From assembly GCF_002081715.1 (NCBI RefSeq), contig NZ_MUKP01000021.1, positions 34,757 to 98,756 on the forward strand: a DNA stretch of 64,000 nucleotides, read 5' to 3'. The notes under the pieces were generated by a model, which did no database searches, was not told where the DNA came from, and was given only the letters and a program-made list of their open reading frames with translations. The translations under genes and the position numbers were made by a program. Below, in pieces: positions 46,762 through 54,187 of this stretch (within the stretch, counting starts at the first letter, position 1; each line of letters opens with the position of its first letter). This DNA comes from Nocardia donostiensis (GTDB lineage Bacteria; Actinomycetota; Actinomycetes; Mycobacteriales; Mycobacteriaceae).

Positions 46762-48735
46762 ATGGCCCGCCCGCCCGTCGACCCGCGTCTGTGGCGGTAT
46801 GCGCGTTCGGCCCGTCGCTATCTGGTGGGCAGCGTCGGTCTTTCGCTGATCATCACGGTCGCGATCGTCGTCGCGGCAATAGCGCTCGGGCGGGTGCTGG
46901 CCGGGGTGATCACCGACCCGTCTCGACGCGAGATCAGCGCCTGGACAGTCGAGCTGATCGTGCTCACGCTCGCGATCGGTATTCGCGTCCTCGCCACGTG
47001 GACGCAATCCAGAATCGCCCACCGCGCGGGCGCGACGGTGGTCGCCGAGCTGGAACAGTCGGTGCTCGCGGCGGGCGCGCAACTACCGCCACGAGAGTTG
47101 GACAGCCGCCGTACCGAACTCGCGGTCGTGGTGGGCACCGGGTTGAGCGGACTGCGCGGCTACCTCACCGGGTATCTGCCCGCGCTGCTGCTCGCGGTCG
47201 CGGTGCCGCCGGTGGTGCTGGCCGTTATCGCGGTGCACGACCTGACCTCCGGCATCATCGTCGTCATCACATTGCCGCTGATCCCGATCTTCATGATCCT
47301 GATCGGCCTGCTCACCGAAGGCCGCGCCCGCGCAACTCTCGACGCCACCACCCGCCTATCGGATCAGCTGCTCGACCTCTTCGCCGGTATGCCGACCCTG
47401 CGCGCCCTCGGCCGGGAATCCGCCGACCCCACCCTGGGTTCGACGACCTCGACCATGCAGGGACGGGTACGCGAACTCAGCGACACCCTGCGCGAGCGCA
47501 CCATGAGCGCGCTGCGGATCGCGTTCCTGTCCTCGATGGTGCTGGAACTGCTGGCGACCCTGTCGGTCGCGCTGGTCGCCGTATCGATCGGCCTGCGGCT
47601 GGTGTTCGGTGAGATGAGCCTGTACGCGGGCATCGTCGCGCTGGTGCTGGCACCGGAGGTGTACCTGCCGCTGCGAACCGTCGGCGAACGTTTCCACGCT
47701 GCCGAAGACGGTATGGCGGCGGCCGACAAGGCTTTCGCCGTCCTGGATCCGCCGCGGCGCACGGCCGGTGTTCCCGGCTCTGCCACCGGGCTCGCTCAGG
47801 GCGGCACAGGTTCGGCTGATGACGACGCGGCGGAAGAGCTGGGCCTCACAGGACTGGAGAACGCGAGCGCGGAAGGGGCGCGGAGCCGCAGCCGAGTGGA
47901 GCTCCCTGATAAGACCGCTGTGAACGGCACCGCTCCCGGCGTGCGGCGATCAGATGTCGCAGCGCCGGCTCGGGAACCGCGAGCTGGGTACGGGCACGAC
48001 GACAGCGTGCGAGCGGTTCCGGCACCCGGTACACCTGCCATCGGCACGATCGAATTGCGGAATCTCACGCTCGCCGCCAGGGACGGTTTCGCCCCGGACG
48101 GTTTGTCGGCGGTGCTGCGTCCGGGCACGGTGACGATGCTCACCGGACCCAACGGCAGCGGGAAGTCGACGGTGCTGCAGGCGATCTTGGGTTTGCTCGA
48201 GCCGGACGGGGGCTCGGTGCGGGTCGATGGCGTCGATGTGCGCGAACTGGATTCGCAGCAGTGGTGGTCGCGGGTGGCGTGGCTGCCGCAGCGGCCGGTG
48301 CTGGTTCCCGGGACGCTGCGGGAAAATCTGGAGCTGCTCGGTGCACGGGTGTCCGGACCCGCTGCGCGTGGTGCGGCCCGGGTATTGAGTGAACTCGAGG
48401 AAGCGTGCGCCGCCACAGGCTTCGATGCGGTGCTCGACGCCCTACCTGACCGGTGGGACACCGTCGTCGGTCCGGGTGGGGCGGGGCTTTCCCTCGGTCA
48501 GCGCCAGCGATTGGCCTTGACCCGGGTGCTCGCCGCAGACCGTCCGATCCTGCTGCTGGACGAACCCACCGCTCACCTGGACCCCGCCAGCGAGCTCGCG
48601 GTCACCTCCGCGTTGACCGCTCGCGCCAAAGCGGGCGCAACCGTGATCGTCGTAGCCCACCGCCCGTCCCTGCTGGTCACCGCCGACCATGTCGTCACCG
48701 TCCGAGCAACCCTCCCCACGGAGGCAAGGCCATGA
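46762..48735 (+). CDS. cydD: CydD, ABC transporter subunit for bd-oxidase assembly
   Basis: 657 residues. N-terminal six-helix membrane domain and C-terminal nucleotide-binding domain. Walker A GPNGSGKST, Q loop WLPQRPVLV, signature LSLGQRQR, Walker B LLLDEPTAHLD and switch His VVAHRPSLL are all present. With CydC it exports reductant (glutathione/cysteine in E. coli; probably mycothiol or cysteine here) needed to assemble cytochrome bd. A low-complexity linker of about 85 residues, unusual in length, separates the two domains. Confidence 0.94.
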   Translation: MARPPVDPRLWRYARSARRYLVGSVGLSLIITVAIVVAAIALGRVLAGVITDPSRREISAWTVELIVLTLAIGIRVLATWTQSRIAHRAGATVVAELEQSVLAAGAQLPPRELDSRRTELAVVVGTGLSGLRGYLTGYLPALLLAVAVPPVVLAVIAVHDLTSGIIVVITLPLIPIFMILIGLLTEGRARATLDATTRLSDQLLDLFAGMPTLRALGRESADPTLGSTTSTMQGRVRELSDTLRERTMSALRIAFLSSMVLELLATLSVALVAVSIGLRLVFGEMSLYAGIVALVLAPEVYLPLRTVGERFHAAEDGMAAADKAFAVLDPPRRTAGVPGSATGLAQGGTGSADDDAAEELGLTGLENASAEGARSRSRVELPDKTAVNGTAPGVRRSDVAAPAREPRAGYGHDDSVRAVPAPGTPAIGTIELRNLTLAARDGFAPDGLSAVLRPGTVTMLTGPNGSGKSTVLQAILGLLEPDGGSVRVDGVDVRELDSQQWWSRVAWLPQRPVLVPGTLRENLELLGARVSGPAARGAARVLSELEEACAATGFDAVLDALPDRWDTVVGPGGAGLSLGQRQRLALTRVLAADRPILLLDEPTAHLDPASELAVTSALTARAKAGATVIVVAHRPSLLVTADHVVTVRATLPTEARP

Positions 48736-50603
48736 CTTCCGATATCGGCCGCATGTGGCGTTTGCTGCGGCTGTCGAGATGGCGGGTCGCAGTGTCGGTC
48801 GGCTGGGGTGTGCTCGCGCTGGGCAGCGGTCTCGGTTTGGCCGCGCTCGCGGCGTGGTTGATCGCGCGGGCCTGGCAGATGCCGCCCGTGCTGGACCTGA
48901 CCGTGGCCGTAGTGGCGGTGCGGGCGCTGGGTATTTCGCGCGGGCTGTGCCGGTATCTGGAGCGGCTCGCCACCCATGATGTCGCGCTGCGGGCGATGAC
49001 CGAGGCCCGCGCCTCGACCTATCGTGCGCTCGCCCGGTCCCCGCTGTGGCTGCCGCGGCGGGACCGGCATTCTGATACGGCCGACGGAACATCCCCGCAC
49101 GAGTCGGCAAGCGATGCCGCGCGGTTGCGTCGCGGCGATGTGCTGGTGCGGATGGGCAGCGATATCGATGATCTCGGTGCGGTGGTGGTGCGCGCGTTCG
49201 TGCCGATCGCGGTAGCGGTGGTGCTGGCGGTGGCCGCGGTTGCCCTGCTGGCCGTTATCTCACCCGCGGCGGCGGTGATTCTCGCCGCGGCGCTCGCGGT
49301 TTCCGGTATCGCCGCGCCCTGGCTGTCGGCGCGCGCCGCCGCCGACGCCGAACGCGCGGTGCGCGCCGACCGCGCCGAATTCACCGCGCAGGCGATGACC
49401 GTGCTCGACCATGCCGCGGAACTACGGGTTGCGGGCAGGCTCGACGGCGCCTTGGTCGCTGCCGCTGCGGCCGGACGCCGCGCTGTCGTCGCCGAGGACG
49501 CCGCGGCCGCACGCAGCGCCTCCTCGGCCGCCGCGATCCCGCTATCGATCGGGGCGAGCGTGCTCGGCGCGCTGCTCATCGGGATCACCCTGTATGGCCC
49601 CAGCGGCGGCGATCCGGGCGCGATGTCGCCGATGGCCTTGGCGGTCCTGGTGCTGTTGCCGCTCTCGGCCTTCGAGGCAGTCGGCACCTTGCCCGCCGCC
49701 GCCCAAACCCTCACCACCGCCCGTGCCGCACTGCACCGCATCGAGGAGGTCCAGGCCCCAGCGGACAACATGACGGAGCTTCGTTCGTCAACAGACGCAC
49801 ATCCGACCCGCGACACCCAACGAGACGGCGCCCGTACCCATGCCGTGTCATCGGACGCGCGCTCGGCGCATGAGGTCGAGCCGGAGAACCCCCGCCCTGA
49901 TGCTGTCCCCGCGGTGCCGCGGACGGCGGACACACTCGTCGACGGGGCGCTCATCGGCAATGTCGGTTCGGGCCCATGGCGCATTCCGGAACTGCCCGAC
50001 GCCCGTCGCATCGTGATCGTCGGCCCGAGTGGTGCGGGTAAGACGACCCTGCTGATGGCGTGGGCTGGGCTGTTCGACCGACCTGTCCCCGGGGTGACGT
50101 TCTTCGCCGAGGACGCGCACCTGTTCGGCACCAGTGTGCTGGAGAACCTGCGGGTCGCGCGCGGCGACCTCGGCGCCGCGGAGGCCGAACAGGCGCTGCG
50201 CGCGGTGGGGCTGGGGGCGTGGCTGGATTCGCTGCCCGACGGTGTGCATACCGATCTGGTGGGCGGGGCGGCCGCGGTGTCCGGCGGGCAGCGGCGGCGG
50301 ATCCTGCTCGCACGGGCGCTGATTTCACCTGCGCGGGTGCTGCTGCTGGACGAGCCCACCGAACATCTCGAGGCCGATACGGGCGCGGTGCTGCTGCGCG
50401 CTCTGTTGGACGCGGACAGCGGCATGGTCGCTCCGGAGCGGCAGGTGGTGGTGGTCACCCATCAGCTCCCGGTGAACCACAAGGCGGACATGGTCCTCCG
50501 TGTCGACGGATCAGGCCAGGTCAGGGCCTTCTTTCCGCAGCCATCGGCAGTGGGCGTGACGGTGCAGGAAATTCCGTTGCCGACCGGCGCTGCCGCTGAC
50601 TAA
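48732..50603 (+). CDS. cydC: CydC, ABC transporter subunit for bd-oxidase assembly
   Basis: 623 residues from the ATG overlapping the cydD stop (ATGA). A membrane domain with six helices, a disordered linker of about 60 residues, and a compact nucleotide-binding domain. Walker A GPSGAGKTT, signature VSGGQRRR, Walker B LLLDEPTEHLE and switch His VVTHQLPV are intact. The Q loop reads FFAEDAHLF, with Glu at the usual Gln position, and the stretch between Walker A and that loop is unusually short. Partner of CydD. Confidence 0.93.
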   Translation: MTSDIGRMWRLLRLSRWRVAVSVGWGVLALGSGLGLAALAAWLIARAWQMPPVLDLTVAVVAVRALGISRGLCRYLERLATHDVALRAMTEARASTYRALARSPLWLPRRDRHSDTADGTSPHESASDAARLRRGDVLVRMGSDIDDLGAVVVRAFVPIAVAVVLAVAAVALLAVISPAAAVILAAALAVSGIAAPWLSARAAADAERAVRADRAEFTAQAMTVLDHAAELRVAGRLDGALVAAAAAGRRAVVAEDAAAARSASSAAAIPLSIGASVLGALLIGITLYGPSGGDPGAMSPMALAVLVLLPLSAFEAVGTLPAAAQTLTTARAALHRIEEVQAPADNMTELRSSTDAHPTRDTQRDGARTHAVSSDARSAHEVEPENPRPDAVPAVPRTADTLVDGALIGNVGSGPWRIPELPDARRIVIVGPSGAGKTTLLMAWAGLFDRPVPGVTFFAEDAHLFGTSVLENLRVARGDLGAAEAEQALRAVGLGAWLDSLPDGVHTDLVGGAAAVSGGQRRRILLARALISPARVLLLDEPTEHLEADTGAVLLRALLDADSGMVAPERQVVVVTHQLPVNHKADMVLRVDGSGQVRAFFPQPSAVGVTVQEIPLPTGAAAD

Positions 50604-50639
50604 GTTCGTGAGTACACAAGGAAGGAGGTGGTCCAAGAT

Positions 50640-50687
50640 ATGAATGGCTGTTACGCCTATAGGACACGTGAGGTGGCTGTCCGCTAG
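50640..50687 (+). CDS. 15-codon ORF with a near-perfect Shine-Dalgarno
   Basis: ATG at 50640 begins a 15-residue peptide MNGCYAYRTREVAVR, ending TAG. AAGGAGGTGG lies 11 bases before the start, an almost complete match to the 16S anti-Shine-Dalgarno. It lies 36 bases after cydC on the same strand. No gene follows on this strand before the convergent nitrobindin-like gene. It may be a functional micropeptide, or the strong site may serve an RNA-level role. Homology is not known. Confidence 0.45.
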   Translation: MNGCYAYRTREVAVR

Positions 50688-50748
50688 CGCCACCGCTGCT
50701 GGAGATTCCGTTCGCGGAGCGCGTAGCGAATCCCAGGCAGTCACCCGG

Positions 50749-50816
50749 CCCCCGAGTCCTCGGTCTTGTCCGATCGAGATCGGTGCAGGTAAGCCCGCAT
50801 CGTTACGGCTCGGGGG
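50749..50816 (+). ncRNA. Candidate structured RNA in the cydC 3' region
   Basis: CCCCCGAG at 50749-50756 pairs with CTCGGGGG at 50809-50816. Inside, CCGAT/ATCGG at about 50770-50783 forms a second hairpin with a four-base loop. The whole could be a folded 3' UTR, a terminator of the cyd operon, or a small RNA. No Rfam family is recognised by eye. Confidence 0.35.
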
Positions 50817-50863
50817 TCGTCCTGTTTCCGGGGAAAACCGGGCGGGTTCCAGAGGGGAACGAA

Positions 50864-51568
50864 TCAGCCGATATAGCGCTGCAGACGAGCGGACAGGCGC
50901 GGCTGCAGCGGCCCGTCAGCGACAACCCGCTCTTCCACATACGCCAGGTCGCCCCCCTCGACGATCCCGTAGAGCCGTTTGGCGCCGCCGACCACCGCGC
51001 CGGACTGGCTGCGGATCACCACATCGGTGGCCAATTCCCACGATGCCTGAGTGAGGGCCTGCCCGTAGAACAGCTCGACAACGCCCGAGCTGTGGGTGAG
51101 CAGTAGTTCGATGACCTCGTCGTCGCCGTCGGTGCCGACGCGCCAATAGCCGGTCTCCCGCAGATCCGGGCCGCCGTAGCTGCCGTCGGATTCGATCACC
51201 CAGGACCGCGACTCCCAGGCCAGATAGTCCCCGCCGTCGTGTGACACCACGATCTGCTGGCCGAAGTGGTAGTCGCCGCGCTCCGGGTCGTTGCCCTCAC
51301 CGGTACCGCGCCATACACCGACCATCGGCAGCAGCGCCAGCATGGCCGAGCTCAGGTCCGGGCCGAGGCGCAGATTCGCCGTATCGTCGGGCAGCGGTAG
51401 GTCCGGCAGCACCGGGATATTGCGGCCGCCGGTCGTTTTCGCCCGTTCGGCCGCATCGGCCACCGCTTGGTCGCCGCTGGGGGTACGCCGGTCAGCCGGA
51501 GCGTCTCCGTTCATGTTTTCGCTCGCTCGCTCGGCCGGATCGGAACCTTCGCTCGCGAGTTCGCTCAT
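50864..51568 (-). CDS. Nitrobindin/FABP-like beta-barrel protein
   Basis: 234 residues. A disordered N-terminal about 60 residues precedes a nitrobindin-like barrel with GVWRGTGEG (G-x-W-x-G-x-G-x-G), [13 protein letters not shown] and a C-terminal [14 protein letters not shown]. In heme-binding nitrobindins a His lies in this C-terminal helix (pattern H-L-x-A-x-L-x-R); here the position is Arg. So it may bind another ligand, as proposed for mycobacterial Rv0813c. Its ATG overlaps the stop of the 31-aa membrane peptide. Confidence 0.87.
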   Translation of the reverse strand: MSELASEGSDPAERASENMNGDAPADRRTPSGDQAVADAAERAKTTGGRNIPVLPDLPLPDDTANLRLGPDLSSAMLALLPMVGVWRGTGEGNDPERGDYHFGQQIVVSHDGGDYLAWESRSWVIESDGSYGGPDLRETGYWRVGTDGDDEVIELLLTHSSGVVELFYGQALTQASWELATDVVIRSQSGAVVGGAKRLYGIVEGGDLAYVEERVVADGPLQPRLSARLQRYIG

Positions 51569-51660
51569 GACTCGGTGAACAGCCGGTAGAAGACGTACAG
51601 ACCGAACCAGCCGATCAGGATGGACACGGCCACCAGCAGAATCTCGAAGAAGAGGACCAC
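51565..51660 (-). CDS. 31-aa membrane peptide upstream of the nitrobindin-like gene
   Basis: GTG at 51660 starts [20 protein letters not shown], followed by [11 protein letters not shown] and TGA. It is almost entirely one hydrophobic helix with a short charged tail. The stop overlaps the ATG of the nitrobindin-like gene (ATGA), which argues for real translation and coupling. Short peptides of this kind are known beside related genes in mycolata, but no function is assigned. Confidence 0.65.
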   Translation of the reverse strand: MVLFFEILLVAVSILIGWFGLYVFYRLFTES

Positions 51661-51697
51661 GTCTTCGAGTCTAACGATGCCTGGTCTCCGGCACGCA

Positions 51698-51743
51698 AAC
51701 GGCCCCGGACCGATCCTTGCCGGGAGTGGTTTCCGGGGCCGTT
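51698..51743 (-). terminator. Hairpin after sseC, 12-bp stem
   Basis: AACGGCCCCGGA at 51698-51709 pairs with TCCGGGGCCGTT at 51732-51743, 22-base loop. It lies just downstream of the sseC stop in that gene's direction and probably ends the cysA-sseC transcript or separates it from the nitrobindin unit. Confidence 0.75.
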
Positions 51744-51768
51744 CGCTCGTGCCCTGCCTTATCGCGCC

Positions 51769-52074
51769 TTATTTGGCGACGGCGACGTCCACGTTGTGGA
51801 TGCCTGTGCCTTCCGGACGGATCTCCGCCGAGCCGTTACCGGACGACGACAGCGCCCGCAGCGTCCACGAACCCGGCGCCGCGAAGAACCGGAAATCTCC
51901 GGTCCCGGAGGCGACGACCTCGGCGGTGAAATCACCGTTGCCGTCGAGAAGCCGGACGAATGCGCCACCGACGGGCTGCCCGTCGATGCTCAGGACCCGG
52001 CCGGTGATGACCGTTTCCTTCTCCACGTCGACCCCGGCGGGGATGGCCTGACCTTGGGTAGGTGCTGAGCACAT
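51769..52074 (-). CDS. sseC: SseC-like DUF1416 protein
   Basis: 101 residues with a Cys near the start (MCSAPTQGQAIPAGVDVEKE) and GRVLSIDGQPVGGAFVRLLD, an Ig-like DUF1416 fold. In mycobacteria this gene (sseC) is always next to the thiosulfate sulfurtransferase cysA, as here (four bases between). A role in sulfur transfer or cofactor sulfuration is inferred from the pairing. Confidence 0.9.
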   Translation of the reverse strand: MCSAPTQGQAIPAGVDVEKETVITGRVLSIDGQPVGGAFVRLLDGNGDFTAEVVASGTGDFRFFAAPGSWTLRALSSSGNGSAEIRPEGTGIHNVDVAVAK

Positions 52075-52078
52075 ATTT

Positions 52079-52912
52079 TTACTCTCCCAACTCGATCGGA
52101 GCGCCGATCAGCGAACCGTATTCGGTCCAGCTGCCGTCGTAGTTCTTGACATTCTGGTGTCCGAGCAGTTCCTGCAGCACGAACCAGGTGTGCGAGGAAC
52201 GCTCACCGATCCGGCAGTAGGCGATGGTTTCCTTGGCGCCGTCCAGGCCCGCGTCGCCGTAGATCTTGGCCAGCTCTTCATCGGACTTGAAGGTGCCGTC
52301 TTCGTTCGCGGCCTTGCTCCACGGGACGTTGATGGCGGTGGGGATATGGCCGGGACGCTGGCTCTGCTCCTGCGGCAGGTGCGCGGGAGCCAGGATCTTG
52401 CCGGTGAACTCGTCGGGCGAGCGGACGTCGACCAGGTTCTTGGTGCCGATGGCCGCGATGACTTCGTCACGGAACGCACGGATGGACAGGTCGGGCGCGG
52501 ACGCCTTGTATTGGGTGGCAGGCCGGTTGACCGGTTCGGTGGACAGCGGACGGCCGTCGAGCTCCCACTTCTTGCGGCCGCCGTCCATCAGCTTCACGTT
52601 GTTGTGGCCGTACAGCTTGAAGTACCAGTAGGCGTATGCGGCGAACCAGTTGTTGTTGCCGCCGTAGAGGACGACCTCGTCGTCGTTGCTGATACCGCGC
52701 GCCGAGAGCAGATCGGAGAACTGCTCCTGGTTCACGAAGTCGCGACGAACCGGATCCTGTAGGTCCTTCTTCCAGTCGAGCCGGACGGCGCCTTGGATGT
52801 GCCCGTTGTCGTAAGCGGAGGTGTCCTCGTCGACCTCGACGAAGACGACGCCGGGGGTTTCGAGGTTTTCTTCAGCCCAGTCAACGGAGACCAGGACATC
52901 GGAGCGGCCCAT
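52079..52912 (-). CDS. cysA2: Thiosulfate sulfurtransferase (rhodanese), CysA type
   Basis: 277 residues with two rhodanese domains. The active-site loop is CRIGERSS in the C-terminal domain. It moves sulfane sulfur from thiosulfate to thiol acceptors. AAGGA lies five bases before the ATG. Gene order DUF4395-cysA-sseC on the minus strand, behind a polycysteine leader peptide, indicates control by cysteine supply. Named cysA2 after the mycobacterial gene; it is not the sulfate ABC protein CysA. Confidence 0.94.
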   Translation of the reverse strand: MGRSDVLVSVDWAEENLETPGVVFVEVDEDTSAYDNGHIQGAVRLDWKKDLQDPVRRDFVNQEQFSDLLSARGISNDDEVVLYGGNNNWFAAYAYWYFKLYGHNNVKLMDGGRKKWELDGRPLSTEPVNRPATQYKASAPDLSIRAFRDEVIAAIGTKNLVDVRSPDEFTGKILAPAHLPQEQSQRPGHIPTAINVPWSKAANEDGTFKSDEELAKIYGDAGLDGAKETIAYCRIGERSSHTWFVLQELLGHQNVKNYDGSWTEYGSLIGAPIELGE

Positions 52913-52943
52913 TGTGTTCCTTTCGGTGGTGACTCTTACAGAT

Positions 52944-53435
52944 TCAGTTCGTTACCGGTGTCCCGGCGTGCGGGTGTCCGGCCCGTAGGCGGGTGACCAG
53001 CGGATACAGCTGGCAACCCAAGCAGATGCCGAACGCGGCGTTGAGCAGCGCCGCGAACAGTGCGAAGCCGGCGAATACCGCGCCGGCCAGGGTGGCGCCG
53101 AATGCGAAGCCGAGCAGGCTCATCGCGGCGAAAACCAGTCCGAGCAGCTGCGCGAACCGCAGCGGCGCCACCGGCTCGGTCTCGGTGACCGGGCCCAGTC
53201 GTGGCGCGACCAGCGCGGCGTAGATCCGGCCGTAGGGGTGGTGTCGGGGGCCGAGTGCCGCGCCTGCGCCGAAGACCAGCGCCTGCAGCGCGATGAGCAC
53301 GGTGGCGGTGCCGGTAGAAAACGCGGCGGCGATCAGCACCAGCACGAGGACGCCGGTGGTGGCCCATGCGACGAACCGCGGGCCCCGGACATCGACGACG
53401 TCGCCTGCCTGGCTGCTGTGGGTATTGGTGGACAT
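52944..53435 (-). CDS. DUF4395 membrane protein
   Basis: 163 residues with about four helices. GPRFVAWATTGVLVLVLIAA, then ALGPRHHPYGRIYAALVAP and FGICLGCQLYPL (with a CxxC-like pair) are DUF4395 features. DUF4395 proteins accompany thioredoxin and rhodanese genes and may take part in sulfur or redox transfer across the membrane. AGGAG lies nine bases before the ATG. First structural gene after the leader peptide. Confidence 0.9.
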   Translation of the reverse strand: MSTNTHSSQAGDVVDVRGPRFVAWATTGVLVLVLIAAAFSTGTATVLIALQALVFGAGAALGPRHHPYGRIYAALVAPRLGPVTETEPVAPLRFAQLLGLVFAAMSLLGFAFGATLAGAVFAGFALFAALLNAAFGICLGCQLYPLVTRLRAGHPHAGTPVTN

Positions 53436-53525
53436 GATGCGAAACTCCTGCGCTCGAGGTGCTGGGCAGCGGGAAATCTGCCGGTTCGCCGGGGGATCTA
53501 CAGATCGCTCACGCGGACGAACACA

Positions 53526-53556
53526 GGTCGGCGTCAGAAAAAGGGAGAGGCCGACC
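53526..53556 (-). promoter_or_regulatory. Hairpin directly after the polycysteine leader stop
   Basis: GGTCGGC (53526-53532) and GCCGACC (53550-53556) form a 7-bp stem with a 17-base U-rich loop in the transcript. It begins two bases after the stop of the leader peptide. Ribosome stalling on the cysteine codons could change folding or Rho access here. Confidence 0.45.
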
Positions 53557-53558
53557 GC

Positions 53559-53624
53559 TCAGCGGCACAGGCAGCAACAACCACCGAGCCGACACAGGTC
53601 AACTGTGCGACGACGGGTGAGCAT
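53559..53624 (-). CDS. Polycysteine leader peptide (cysteine-responsive attenuator uORF)
   Basis: 21 codons: MLTRRRTVDLC, then RLGGCCCLCR and TGA, with five cysteines, four of them in CCCLC. It matches the actinobacterial leader peptides that end VDLCR plus a Cys cluster before sulfur genes; in mycobacteria polycysteine uORFs attenuate the cysA2-type operon when cysteine is plentiful. The uORF lies 124 bases before DUF4395-cysA-sseC. A hairpin follows and a palindrome precedes it. Confidence 0.8.
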   Translation of the reverse strand: MLTRRRTVDLCRLGGCCCLCR

Positions 53625-53644
53625 CAGCTCGCGGTGGTTTTGCA

Positions 53645-53665
53645 CGTTGGGTAGTTTACCCAACG
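53645..53665. promoter_or_regulatory. Perfect 9-bp palindrome upstream of the cysteine leader
   Basis: CGTTGGGTA at 53645-53653 and TACCCAACG at 53657-53665 flank GTT. On the minus strand the centre reads TAAACT, a possible -10, 28 bases before the leader ATG. A protein bound here would occlude the promoter, so this is a candidate operator for the sulfur operon. The regulator is unknown. Confidence 0.5.
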
Positions 53666-53746
53666 CGGCCGGGAAATAGGACCCTGGGTGGGGAAGGGCA
53701 CCGTAGGGCCTGGTGTAGGCCCTACGACGGGGCCCGGTTTCGGTCC

Positions 53747-54187
53747 TCAGACGGTAAGCGGGCTGAGCGCGCTGCGCAGGTCGCCGGTCTTGGGTACGCC
53801 GGAGATCCGGAACCATTCTCTACCTTCGGTATCGAAGACGAAGGTGGTCGGCAGCGACAGCACGTTCAGAGCCTTGGCCAGCGCGGGATCGGCATCGATA
53901 TCGATCTCGACGTCTACCGGCGGTTGCGGCGAATCGGCCAGATCCCCGGTGACATCGGCCACCACCCGGCGCACCGCGGCGCACGGACCGCACCATTCGG
54001 CGGAGAAGTGCAGTACTGCTGGGCCCGCGCCGGTGACACCGGCGGCGGCGAGCAGTTCGGCACGTTCGGCAGCACCGGCGTCGAGCGTCGGCGCGGCGGC
54101 CCGCACCCTGCCTTCCCGGCGGCGCAGGTACACCCCGGCGGCGAACCCGGCGAGCAGTACCACCAGCAGAATGGTGATTTCGATCAT
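53747..54187 (-). CDS. thiX: Thioredoxin-like membrane-anchored protein
   Basis: 146 residues. An N-terminal membrane helix (ITILLVVLLAGFAAGVYL) is followed by a thioredoxin fold with the active site FSAEWCGPCAAVRR and the cis-Pro in LSLPTTFVFD. It is likely a membrane-tethered thiol-disulfide oxidoreductase. ATG overlaps the stop of the LmeA-like gene (ATGA). In M. tuberculosis the homologous gene (thiX, Rv0816c) has the same position. Confidence 0.88.
   Translation of the reverse strand: MIEITILLVVLLAGFAAGVYLRRREGRVRAAAPTLDAGAAERAELLAAAGVTGAGPAVLHFSAEWCGPCAAVRRVVADVTGDLADSPQPPVDVEIDIDADPALAKALNVLSLPTTFVFDTEGREWFRISGVPKTGDLRSALSPLTV

Noticed and set aside
44178..46763. 861-codon open frame on the minus strand opposite cydA and cydB
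   Set aside because: It is antisense to two clearly conserved genes. Its composition (Arg, Gly, His, Gln rich, no domain) is typical of the GC-rich complementary frame.
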